Source of the DNA: Isoetes taiwanensis
Lineage: Eukaryota > Streptophyta > Lycopodiopsida > Isoetales > Isoetaceae
Direction: 5' to 3'
Assembly (NCBI GenBank): GCA_021234155.1
Contig: JAJEKV010000003.1
Span: 6,696,413-6,760,412, forward strand
DNA length: 64,000 nucleotides
Position numbers and translations under genes: made by a program. The notes below the pieces were generated by a model. It saw only the letters and a list, made by a program, of their open reading frames with translations, was not told the origin of the DNA and did not search any database. Below are positions 1 to 10,014 of this stretch, in pieces (within the stretch, counting starts at the first letter, position 1; each line of letters opens with the position of its first letter).

Positions 1-750
1 GTACAGGGGAGGGATGGCGTAGTAGTTGGAGCAGCAGTCAGTGCCGCAGCTGAGCCTGGTGGGAGTGATTTGGGAGCCACAGTGGATCTTGTGTCACAAT
101 TAGGGATAGGGCTTGAGACACGTCCCTTTCCTTCCTGCACCTCCACTATCCCACCCGTTGATGTAGACCTCCACATTGGGACGCTGCCCATTGAGGTCGA
201 GGGCCCTTCATTACCCATTTCCCGTATTCCCATTCTACCGTTTACCCTTCGTACCACCTCCCTCCCTGACTTTCCTCCTAGACCACCTTCCCATGCCACG
301 TCTTCACATGTCCCTCCACCTTCCACGGCCCCCATAGCTAGTCCACCTCACCGTCCTCCGATCTTACCATTCACCCTTAGTCGCGCGTCCCTTCCTCGCT
401 TCCCTTCTAGACCACCATCTATACCATCTTCCAGTCACCCTCATGATGATACAGCTCCTCTTCAGACTGCATTTCATGAGACACATCACCGGATTGCTGC
501 GTCCCGTCAGATCGAGCCAGCGGATTCTTTGTCTAGACATGATGATAGGGGTGGAGGCAGGGGCAGGGGGGGCCAGAGGTAGGGGCAGGGGCCGAGGTGG
601 GGGCAGGGGTAGGGGTAGGGTGGAGGTAGAGGCAGAGATGCATGCAGATCCAGGTAACATAGAGCTTCATATGAGCATGCATGGACTTCATGCCATACCC
701 CCCCTAGGCAGAGGATTGGGCAGAGCTCACAGAGGAGGAGTGGGTGTTTG
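1..750 (+). other. Low-complexity Pro/Ser- and Gly/Arg-rich reading frame, probably transposon remnant
   Basis: An open frame runs in from the left edge and stops near 582. It is rich in Pro and Ser and holds a direct protein repeat: the block around SRIPILPFTL and SLPDFPPRPPS recurs about 45 residues later as RPPILPFTL and SLPRFPSRPPS. A G-rich minisatellite at about 545-640 gives Gly-Arg runs in two frames. Gly-Arg tails of this sort are common at the ends of plant transposon-derived proteins (plant mobile domain type), but no catalytic motif is visible, so that link is a guess. The downstream 750-1,190 holds only broken frames. Confidence 0.3.
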
Positions 751-1197
751 ACAGGGCCCGAGGGTATAGCTTCATTTATCCTTACCAGCATGGTGCTTTC
801 TTTGCTAGCGAGATTTTTGTTCCCTTGCGTGGATGTGCAAGTGAGAGAAGAATCAGATCATGTTCTATGGTCGGCAGTTAATGCTGCTAATGGTCGGTAG
901 TTAATGGTCACAAGCACACTTGCGGAAAGGAGAACTAGGGGAGCAGATCTAGTATAGTGGACTATGTGTTGGTGACAGAACAGGATATGCATGTCGTCAA
1001 GCACTTCCGAGTGGGAACATAAAGAAGGGATGAGGAAGTGGACTTGGACCATCTACCACTGTACATGCAACTAGCTTAGCAAGTTGTTCCAACCTCCTGT
1101 GCAACATCTCCTCGAATGCCTAGCTGCAACTGGACTATGAACACATAGAGGCTTATGCCCAGATGCTATATAACTTGACAAACATTCTGCAATTCTC

Positions 1198-1312
1198 CAT
1201 GCTAGAGCATCCATTTTGAAGCTTACACATGTTTATCATCCAGGGTCCAGGAGATGCCGTGTGGCGCCACCCTGGTCGTCGATGGGGCGTGACTTACAAA
1301 CATTATTTTCTT
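1198..1312. repeat. Partial third copy of the 7.6/10.7-kb module
   Basis: The stretch beginning TTTTGAAGCTTACACATG and ending near GGGGCGTGACTTACAAAC matches positions about 7,600-7,700 and 10,660-10,750 with scattered substitutions. It shows that the duplicated family at 6.9-12.3 kb has a further truncated member here, directly upstream of the LINE fragment. Confidence 0.7.
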
Positions 1313-1397
1313 TAATAAAAAACAAATGAAAAATCAAGCGTAATAGTCTCTATTTATCTAAAGAGTCAGCGTAAAATCGTTGCCTAAAATGTTGCTC

Positions 1398-2648
1398 AAA
1401 ATTGGATCCTATCTGGTCTTGGTTTAATAGACAGTTTGGTCACTATGATAAATCTTCCATTATCAGCTTCTTGCAAGGAAATGACACTTAAAAAAATACT
1501 ATTGCTTTCTTGACTCTTTGGAATATTTGGAAGTCGAGAAATATGTGCTTATATGGTCATAAAAGGTTTTCTTTGACTTGGATTAAACTGCATATTAAAT
1601 ATGATATTGAGCTTTGTGCTACAGCTCATAGAAAGGTCTATGCTGATAATTATGACAGGTGTTGGGATCAACTTAGTGAATATGTTGGGTATCATATTTT
1701 ATTTATATTAAGAATTAAATTTAGAGATACTAACTAAAGCTTCATGCATAGGATATACCTCATACAAACAGACACTTTGTTACCACAGACAGATGGCTCT
1801 AATTTGAGAAATGAGGTTGCAAGATATGGTGTTGACAGGTTGCATGAACATCAGTGAGACAGATGATCTATGAAAATGAGTTAGAAAATCAGTTGAAAGA
1901 GTATGGGCAGGGATCTTTACGAGGGAAGTGATGCAAATGGTTTACATGTTCTGGTTCATTGAAAAGCATCAGCATGAATTTACTGATAGACAATTCTTGA
2001 GGTACGGAGAATTGTATTATACTCACAGGATGCTTGCTGATAGTTTTGGTTCCTTGATTTTTCTTATGGTGCAGCAGGATTATTTTAGATTGATAAGGGA
2101 CGATTTTTCTTATGGTGCAGCAGGATTATTTTAGATTGATAAGGGACCAGTATGGAAGGCTGAAACCTACACCTTCAGAACCTCTGCCAAATTCACCTCT
2201 CGCTTCAATCAGCTCTTCTTTTCTGATGATCCAAACGACAAGAGAATCCCTACTATCCCCTCCATAAAAATTGATAGTATTGCCTCTCTTTGCCTGCAGT
2301 AATTTTGTTTGTGTGTGCAGGTTAATTAGTCCTTTCAGCAATATTTTAAGCATGGGATGTCGAAGCTCCACATACTTCATGATCGAAGTTATCTCTACAG
2401 GCATTGGATCCGAGATTTTCTTGGCTTTGGTGGCTGATTATTATCTTCAAGAGAATACCTGAATTCTGATCTCTAATCCTTCTTCAAGATCTTTCGATTG
2501 AAACTGATATAAAGTTTTGTGACTACAGTTATCCTGTTACTTTTTTGTTTCACATATTTCTGTTAAGCCCATATGAGGGCTTAACAAAACTTTGTATGTT
2601 TTTCCCTAATTAATGAAAAAATAATCCCGTACCTTCAAAAAAAAAAAG
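1398..2648 (+). mobile_element. 3' end of an L1-type LINE (5'-truncated), with poly(A)
   Basis: Translation gives a degenerate zf-RVT tail (LTLWNIWKSRNMCLYG followed by IELCATAHR) that aligns with the tail of the full LINE at 49.7-49.9 kb (ALWNVWKHRNRCLHG, IELTATAHK). A second conserved stretch at 1,928-2,134 (MFWFIEKHQHEFTDRQF) matches the short ORF in the 3' part of that LINE (ILFWFLENNSANMTDQQF). The element ends in poly(A) at about 2,637-2,648. Just before the tail, 2,561-2,586 is a perfect 10-bp stem-loop (TGTTAAGCCC, six-base loop, GGGCTTAACA), of the sort LINE reverse transcriptases may recognise. Frameshifts and stops show it is dead. Confidence 0.85.
2056..2147. repeat. 46-bp tandem duplication inside the LINE fragment
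   Basis: The 46 bp starting GATTTTTCTTATGGTGCAGC occur twice head to tail, at 2,056-2,101 and 2,102-2,147, with no visible mismatch. This is a recent local duplication within the dead element. Confidence 0.9.
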
Positions 2649-3346
2649 ATATGTTGCCATTACCAAGATAGATATTGGATGGAAGCTATTCCACTGCACC
2701 ATCAACCATCCTGGCTTCCCTCGCACCACAACTATTGCTTCTCCTTGATGAGTCCATGCAATGTCTGCAAATTACATAATTGGAAAAAAGAGAGTTATAA
2801 TTGATTCAAGGGAAAACATTCAAGTGAAGGTGAATGTTTGCATCAACAACGTTGCTACATACATTAAGAAGATTCATTTTAAGTTGCCTAAAGCATTCCA
2901 AGGACAACCCTTACTTTGTTAATACCCTATTTTAGTACTCACATAAGCATCTCGAAATGCAGATTCTTTAATATTTTAATTTAGTACTCACTTAAGCATT
3001 CAAATGAGCATCTCGAAATGCAAATTCTATAATACTTTAATTTAATACTCACCTAAGGATTTTAAACATCTGAAATAACTCTTTTTTGCCACATGAACCA
3101 CAACAAATTCTATAAAAGGATTCTTTATCATACTCACCCACCTCTATACACATGGGGCCGGGAAAGAGAAATATTCGCGACGGCTTTGGTCACCGCGATA
3201 AATTTCTTGTATATATAAATACACTTTGATGCGTGGGACACATTGGTTGCTCCTTTGAATTTTGGCCGTCGAATTTCAGGGGTTAAATCTCGGCCACATG
3301 TTTATATGTCTATACATGCATGGCATGCATGGGGGCATGCACCACA
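2649..3346. other. No gene seen; short diverged direct repeat
   Basis: No credible coding frame. A diverged ~62-bp direct repeat lies at about 2,935-3,060 (the phrase AGCATCTCGAAATGCA appears twice). A TATATAAATA string at about 3,214 and an alternating purine-pyrimidine tract near 3,312-3,340 are noted without an assigned role. Confidence 0.5.
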
Positions 3347-3354
3347 CCTGTGAA

Positions 3355-3758
3355 CAGTGTAGGTTAAGTACGCGTACGTTACGTTTTCCATAACGTATCG
3401 TACCCATACGTACTGTACGTACTTATTCATTTTGTGCATCAAATAAGAATTTTTTTTTTTTGGTTTGTTGTTTACGTATGCGTACGGTACGTACTTTATA
3501 AGTACGGTACATGTACGGTACGTACTTTATAGGTACGGTACAAGTACTTTTCAAAAAAAAATAAAAAAAAAAAAAATTTTTTTTTCGGTTAACGTACGTA
3601 CCGTACGTATTTTATGGTACCGTACGTACCGTATGCGTACTTTAAACAACAACTTTTGACGTACGTTTGTACGATAAACTGGCCATCGTACGTTACCCCG
3701 TACTGTACGTTGCATATGTACTATACACGTACGGTACGGGAAGTACGGTACTACACTG
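3355..3758. mobile_element. hAT-like foldback MITE, 404 bp, with 8-bp target site duplication
   Basis: The element starts CAGTGTAG and ends CTACACTG, which are reverse complements, and is flanked on both sides by CCTGTGAA (3,347-3,354 and 3,759-3,766). An 8-bp target duplication with CA-G-type termini is the hallmark of the hAT superfamily. The interior is a long imperfect palindrome built from CGTACG/GTAC strings, folding about an A-run/T-run boundary at about 3,576; the phrases TTGTTGTTTA near 3,463 and TAAACAACAA near 3,643 pair. There is no transposase, so it is non-autonomous. The two short ORFs here are by-products of the GTAC repeats. Confidence 0.85.
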
Positions 3759-3934
3759 CCTGTGAACCATTGGATCAAAGCGGAAGGCGAAATCATAGCC
3801 CTTGATTTTTATAAGGAAGGTGCAAGGAAGGTTCCTCAAAGGTAATTTGAGTAACAGATCTTAGCCGTTAGATCAAAAGGTGAGGATAAATCCTAGCCAT
3901 TAAGTTTTTATATTAAATTGCATTTTTTTTTAAA

Positions 3935-4506
3935 TAATAATAATAATAATATATTGATCATGCCCACATTGGACCTTGAAGGTCATGGAGCAGAAATATT
4001 TACATTTGGTTAATTTTCATAAGCAAATTATGATGAGAGTCCACTGCCTTGATATACAAACCAAGATCATGTGGCCTCATGCTGAGGATAGTATCAAGGC
4101 ATAACTCATCAATTCCAAATTTGTCGCGAATATCTGAGTATGCAGAACACTTCGTAAGTGCATGTGTCTCATCCTCTAGTGCTTGTTGGTCACAGAAAAC
4201 ATCGACCCGACTCTCCTTGGGAATCCCTGCCCATCTGCCTGTTTCTATACCAAGATGATGCGAGCTCGTCCTGTGCCTAGCAATCGTTTGCTTGAGATTC
4301 CTTGACATATTGGCTTTCAAATAGTCTTGATCTGCATAAACCATCATCGGGTTAACGTCCTCAATATACTTTGTCATCCTACTACCTTTTACCGACCAGA
4401 GGCGTGCTACCGCAAGAGTCTGCAGTAGATTTCGGGCGCCAAGCTCCGTATCTGGACAATTCTCTGCTGTAACACCCCAAACTGTTTGCCCACTCCATAA
4501 GATCAT
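3935..4506 (-). mobile_element. 3' fragment of a non-LTR retrotransposon of a different type
   Basis: A 168-codon uninterrupted minus-strand frame (4,506 to 4,000) contains ARHRTSSHHLGIETGRW, then a Cys/His cluster (FCDQQ, EDETHALTKCSAYSDIR). The order SSHxLxIExGR, Cys, EDExHxLxxCxxY is familiar from the C-terminal tails of several non-LTR reverse transcriptases and differs from the zf-RVT tail of the L1 elements elsewhere in this window. On the minus strand the fragment runs out into an ATT-type trinucleotide repeat and A-rich tract (3,922-3,950 on plus), consistent with a simple-repeat 3' tail. The reverse transcriptase core is missing, so it is 5'-truncated. The clade is uncertain. Confidence 0.6.
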
Positions 4507-5656
4507 GATGCCAGCCTAATGTTTGCGTGTGTCATTGAAAAAATACAAGAGGAATTATTGCAAAGGAACTTACAGGAATCATGGAATAGGCTGAGAAGCT
4601 TTTATGATGAATTCGACTAGCAAGCAAAGGGAACAAAGTAAAGACGTTTTGCTTTCCGAACATGCAACTTGGTAGTCTGTTCATGTCGAATCTGCTTTTT
4701 TTTTTTTTTTTTGGTCTTTAATTTAGGCTTCCTTGTTATACACATCATATGTGGCACAACTTATATGGATGCATAAAAATAGAAATTTGTCGTGTGTTGA
4801 CGCAGCTTGAAATGTCAAATTTAACCATTGAAATATATGCAGGAGAAATGTGGTGCAAAAATTGCATCCACAATTTAAAGCGTCCTAACATCCTCAGCAA
4901 ATACATAGCGTCGAAAGACTTTACATGCAAAGGGAGAATGCAATTGACAGTGTTATAAGGTACTTTTATCCACGTTTCTACTGGTAGGATTCACATAGAT
5001 ACTAAGGCACATTATTACACCAGCATGCAGACCTCGTCAACAGATTTTGCACATTCTTTAAGGACAAATGGAGATGCACATGAAGTTTTTTTCTAGTGCC
5101 ATAAACCTCAATATGGGTTCTGATGGCCAGACCTATGTGCATATGGCATTGCGCTATCCATCATACCTTACTCTACAACTGATTTAAAGGATCAAATGTG
5201 CAAGAGGGTTTTTTTAAAAGTAAAACTATAAGGTTGAATTTTGCTTTTATTTATGACCGTTCATGCAGTAACTATTGACATCTTGAAAAGGATGCAAGTT
5301 TCATAAAGCTGCTTCCTGATATTTTATCATTTTCATATTCTTCATTTTGATCAATGCAATGAGTATTTGTTTGCAACTACCTAATGCACCCAAACAATTT
5401 GGCAACTTGGCCAAATGCGTGCATGATTTTAAAAATTTGCAAAACACCATAAAATGTCGACTTAGGTTGTATTTCTCCATGGTTGTTTTCTGTAATGTTT
5501 GCTTGGAATGTACTTCAACCTAACACCCCTCCAAATCCGTTTGGATTAATCATTTTACTTTAGCAATATTAAGTGCCTTACACTAGATGATCTAATAGGC
5601 AACTTTGTTATCCTATGCCTCGCTCACAAAAGACGAAGTTATAATAATATTATATT
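4507..5656. other. No gene seen; poly(T) tract
   Basis: AT-rich DNA with only short frames lacking any recognisable motif. A poly(T) run lies at about 4,697-4,712. Nothing else supportable. Confidence 0.5.
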
Positions 5657-6541
5657 AAATTATTAGAAGTAATGTCGTGAAGATAAGAACTCGTAGTATC
5701 ATTGTAGGGACAAAATGGATAGAGCCAGTGCAAATAACTAAAGAGAATTTCTCCATTTAATTGGTCTAATCCTAGACCCATAAATGGTCCATGCCTATTT
5801 ATATTCAAATCTGGTATAGTATATTATTCTAGCATGAAATGTAAGATACTGCATTACATAAGAAGGATAAATATTGTAGATTGATTCCTCTAGAATATTA
5901 TTCTGAGATTCCTATCTAGAATTTTGACACCTTGGCCAATTTCGTGCGCAACACTTCTTTATAAAAAATTTTGACACATATCATAAGCTGAGGCAAAGGA
6001 GCAATTGAAAGCTTCAAAGGCGGGGGAAAAGAATGGATCGATGGAGCGAGCAGCGGGAGGGCTTCAGCGGCAATGGCAAGCAGGCAGGCACCGGACCCTC
6101 CTCCCTGCCCATAGCTCCCTGCCCATAACCAGGCAGGCACCAGACCACAACGCACAGATTTGAAACAAAAAACCTACCTCCATATTCCGGCAAAGGATCA
6201 GCACAAAATAGGAAGCAGCACAGAAGGCAGAATCAGATTCATCTAATCCACTCTAATGCAATGCTGAAAACCCCAATAACAAATTCATTGGACCGATCTT
6301 CGGAGCCCATAAAAAACCTAACAAAAGGCATAATGATTGACCGACTGGAAGGGCGGAGGGGGGTTTCCGCCATTGCCAGAGCTCTGCATTCCGATGAGGG
6401 ATTTTATAGAGCCATGTTGTGCGTCGCAATCACTTATCCAAAAGCATACCTCCGATCAATTGCATGATCATTCCTTGCAACATCAATTTATGGTATTCTA
6501 ACTTCATATTCGTAGAGCTTCAAATAAAAAACAATTGGCTC
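5657..6541 (-). repeat. Module M1, copy 1
   Basis: Shares almost all of its length with 16,456-16,611 plus 19,104-19,872 and, inverted, with 58,263-59,160. Read on the minus strand it has a TATA-like CTATAAAA (near 6,403-6,410), then an ATGCAGAGCTCTGGCAATG start region and a GTAGGTTTTT donor-like site, so it looks like a promoter and first exon of a decayed gene. A second minus frame (6,155 to 5,916, ending LRTKLAKVSKF) is open in all three copies. I do not recognise either product. It lacks the adjacent 137-bp repeats and peptide gene found with the other copies. Confidence 0.7.
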
Positions 6542-7954
6542 AACCCTTGAATGGCCATGATTTAACCGCGATTCGACATGCTCTAATCTCTTAAGAGAAA
6601 AGGGAAAAGAAAAAATGAAGAGAAAAGGGAGAAGTGAAAGGCAAAAAGGCACGGATAAAAGGGAAAGAAGGAATGATGATGCCTATGTGAATCTTCACAT
6701 AACACTGTCACATTTAAGGGTCTCACACGCTCCAGAACTAATGGTTAATCATCACAAACACCTGCTCTGATATCAACAGAAGGGCTACAAAAAGATGACA
6801 ATATACCCTGTTAGTTGTTGCTCAGTAAAGTGCTCGTTCATGTTCTGCAACTTGTTTAAAGATTTAACCTGTTTAGAATTACATCAACAACATCGATTTA
6901 CCTCAGGCATGCTTGGTAACAACTTGTATCTTGCATCTGATCGGGAAAGCTTACAATCTCTATTCAAAATTAGAAATAAACAAAAAATCAAGCGTAAATA
7001 ACTCAGTCTACACTCAGAGTCCTTCTTTCCCTTTCCAAGTGCGGCATATTCTTCTCCTTGTTCTTGCAAAAGCGGAATGATGAAGTAAGCGTCCAGACTA
7101 ACAACAACAGGCCAGTAGTTCTTCTTGCATCTAAAAAGCAGATGATAACCCCGATTATGGATTGGTTGTGGACGAAGATTTCCGAAGGCTTGCTTGCAGA
7201 GAAAGATGGTAGGCTAGTGTCGGATCACATGTCTCTGTAGCAGCATAATCCTAAATAAGCTTGCATCGCCATTTTTAAACCCGCTACGGACTGGCCTCTG
7301 CTTTGCTCTCAAGTAAGCCACTCCGACCTTTTAAAACCACTATCTTAGTTCCACTCCTCCGCAACCTTGCAAGCTCGCCTTGTCCCTGCTGCTCTCTCTT
7401 TGTACTTGGGTCCCATAGGCCAGTTGGTCTCCGTGGACGATAAAATCATATTCTATTCTATTCTATTCTTTTTATACGAAACCAAAGAGCCTTCCAAACT
7501 CGCAAGAGAAGCTTCTAGATAGTTTTAGAATGCAGAGAGGCCTTGTAGAAACTCCAAATTATGTTCTAGAACGAATGGAAGCTTCTCGATGCTTCCTAAA
7601 ATTTTTGAAGCTTACACGTGTTTACCATCCAAGGGTCCAAGATGTGATGTGTGGCATCTCCTTGGCTATCAATGGGGCGTGATTTACAGACACTATTTTT
7701 CTTATTATATAGGAAGGAAGGAAGGAAGGTATATAGGAGGAGGATTATTCTATTCTAACATTTTCCATTTTCTCATTTCTCTGTTCAACATATTTACAAC
7801 GATGTCATAAACAATTTTGGCTATCTTTCAAATATTTCCTTTCGTTGACTACCTTTACTTAAGCTCCAATATATGCATGGACAAGGCTAAAATGTAAAGT
7901 TAAGGTTTTGTGGTTCAAAAATTAGATGTTGAACAGGTAAGGCTATCGGTCTGG

Positions 7955-8118
7955 CCGAGGTTGCTAACCAAAAATGCGGGACCGAGGTTGTACGTCTGAG
8001 GCCAGATATTTGGCACGTAAGGCCGAGGGCCGCCAGGGCCGAAGGCCAGGCCGAGGCCGTACGTGCCAAATATATCTGGTCGAGGACGTAAAACCGAGGC
8101 CATGCATTTTTGCTACTC
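7955..8118. repeat. GC-rich foldback, arms about 75 bp
   Basis: Left arm phrases CCAAAAATGCGGGACCGAGG, CAGATATTTGGCACGTA pair with right arm phrases TACGTGCCAAATATATCTG and CCGAGGCCATGCATTTTTG. The centre is GGCC-rich. In copy B (11,455-11,565) the outer left arm is missing while the right arm is whole, so the hairpin predates the duplication and was then trimmed. MITE or relic of a hairpin transcript; no terminal duplication could be defined. Confidence 0.75.
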
Positions 8119-8239
8119 CAGAGATCAAGACTCTAGCAGTCTATGGCAAAACTCTATTCATATGCACCAGTCTACATCTTTTGAGGGGCGATGACACCTA
8201 GAAGCCAACGTTTCAATTAAGAAGCGAGCTGCAAACAGA

Positions 8240-8607
8240 ACAGAAATTGATGCTATGGTGGCAGCGTTATGAAGCAAGCATGTGAAGCCGCCACATACAA
8301 ACGGGGCAAATGCACTCCACGCCTTCCTGGAAAATACAGCCGATAATTGCCATGAGTCGGGCATTCCGGCTATAAAGAGCACCGGCGGCGCCGCCAAACT
8401 CGGCGGTGCACTCGCGGCTCCGCCGCTCGTGCACCGCCTCGTTTGGCGGGGCCGCCAGTGCCCTTTATAGCGCGGAATGCCCCTCCTCCTGGCAATTACC
8501 TAGTACAGAAATTGATGCTATGGGTGGTAGCGTTATGAAGCAAGCATGTGAAGCCGCCACATACAAACGGGGCAAATGCACTCCACGCCTTCCTGGAAAA
8601 TACAGCC
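8240..8607. repeat. GC-rich ~160-bp hairpin between ~102-bp direct repeats
   Basis: Hairpin 8,342-8,504: left arm phrases ATAATTGCCA, GGGCATTCCG, CTATAAAG, GCCAAACTCGGCGGTGCAC pair with right arm phrases GTGCACCGCCTCGTTTGGC, CTTTATAG, CGGAATGCCC and GGCAATTA. On each side lies the same ~102-bp sequence (8,240-8,341 and 8,505-8,607) beginning ACAGAAATTGATGCTATG. The equivalent site in copy B (about 11,695-11,800) has one such sequence and no hairpin, so hairpin gain and duplication of the flank occurred together. Confidence 0.85.
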
Positions 8608-9090
8608 TTCCCGAAAAATACAGCCGGAAAAGCCATTCCAAAAAGTCACTAATTCCAAAAAATCTTTTTTTGCTAGTAATCATATATAATATATAGGAAG
8701 GATTATACTATTCTAACATTTTCCACGTTCTCATTTCTCTGTTCACCATATTTACAACGATATCATAAACAATTTTGGCTATCTTTCCAATATTTCCTTT
8801 CAATGCAAAATGTGATGGCCATTTCATGTCTATAATGACACTTTCCTTGAGCCTCAAATAAGAGAGAGAAAATATGCCCCATTATTTTCTGCTCTCAAAT
8901 TCTGGTGACTTTTTAAGAATCTCTTCTGCTCTCAAATTCTGGTGACCTTTTAAGAATCTCCATGTAGAAAGGTATAATTACTTTACTATGAACAGAGCAG
9001 TATCCAAGTGCAGCACTCAAGTCACGCCAATATGACCTGATAAACATAGTGCAATGAAATCCAGGAATAGAATGTTTGAACAAACACATG

Positions 9091-10014
9091 GCCTGTGGTA
9101 GAGGGAACTTCCAGAGCTCGCCTTAGCTCTGAAGAGCCCTTCAATGCAAGGTTTATAGATAGATTCGTCGCCCTGCCTTTCTTCTGTGACTTAACCATAA
9201 GACAAGAAGCTATTTGGGCATCAATAGAGCCTTCTGCTCGCTCTATCTTTTGCTCAGAAGAAGTAGCAATCTTTCTGGTACGCTCTATTCCCTTTCTTGA
9301 TTTGTATACTTGGCCAGCGTCACTCAGATTCAGGATGGATATGCTACGCAAGCTTTCTTTCCCGGGTTCAGGTGTTAGGCTGCACTCATTGTAGCTTCTA
9401 TGCGACTGCACTCACTGCAGTCAAGGGCGCTGCACTCACTGTAGCTTCTTGGGATTTAAATGTCAAGATATTGGTTCTCGTTAGTTCATTCTGGAAAGGT
9501 ATTTGAGCAGTAATAGTTGGTTGTGGTTTCTTCCATTTTCAACATGAAGTTACAGAATATTTTCTTAGTTCATCTGTGAATGCATTTGGATAAAGTTGGG
9601 GCAAGCAAGAGCCTAGATTTTGTGCAGTTTTACTATTTGGGATTCTTACCTACACTTGATTCAGTTCTGGGTTTATCATGAGTGTAATCTACTACAAGCA
9701 TCAAGAAAACAATCTGCAGCAGGGTAAGGATTCAATAAGGCATGGGACGGGAGGACCATGTGTCTTTATAGATGCTCCCTAATGGCGGGTAGAGCGCAGT
9801 GCAGACGAAACTCAAGCAAATGTCATGGACAAACGGAGTGAATGTGGACCACCCTGTTGGGGGAGGCTCTTGTATCTGTATTCCAAGGAAGATGGTGAGA
9901 ATGTGTACTCTTAAGTACAAGAAATTGGAAAAGAGTAATCCTTCTTCCAGTAGTACTGCGGTATAGATAGAATAGGGGTCGAGTTAATGCGAGGGATGAA
10001 GCCTCCACTCCATT
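9091..10014. other. Spacer between S copies; unexplained open frames
   Basis: Overlapping frames of 99 codons (plus, 9,095-9,394) and 129 codons (minus, 9,411-9,022) are open through the same GC-moderate block, whose composition differs from its surroundings. This could be organelle-derived DNA, but I cannot name a gene. At 9,380-9,450 a phrase close to CTGCACTCACTGTAGCTTCT recurs three times. The remainder to 10,014 holds nothing recognisable. Confidence 0.3.

Larger units (their letters stand above)
6857..9090. repeat. Segmental duplicate S, copy A
   Basis: Matches 10,015-12,262 in the same order and orientation, beginning near GTTTAAAGATTTAACC and ending near TTTGAACAAACACATGG. Inside, a ~110-bp segment (ATTCTAACATTTTCC through TATTTCCTTTC) occurs twice (about 7,740-7,850 and 8,700-8,805), so the interior is framed by direct repeats. 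A GGAA microsatellite sits at about 7,711-7,730. Copy A differs from copy B by carrying the hairpin at 8,342-8,504 and a complete left arm of the 7.96-kb foldback. No convincing gene. Confidence 0.85.

Noticed and set aside
3465-3805. Short Tyr/Arg/Val-rich frames in the CGTACG region
   Set aside because: They come from GTAC repeats inside the foldback MITE and lack any codon structure.
9022-9411. Mitochondrial gene insert
   Set aside because: Composition is suggestive but I cannot match the frames to any organelle gene, so it is left as unexplained.
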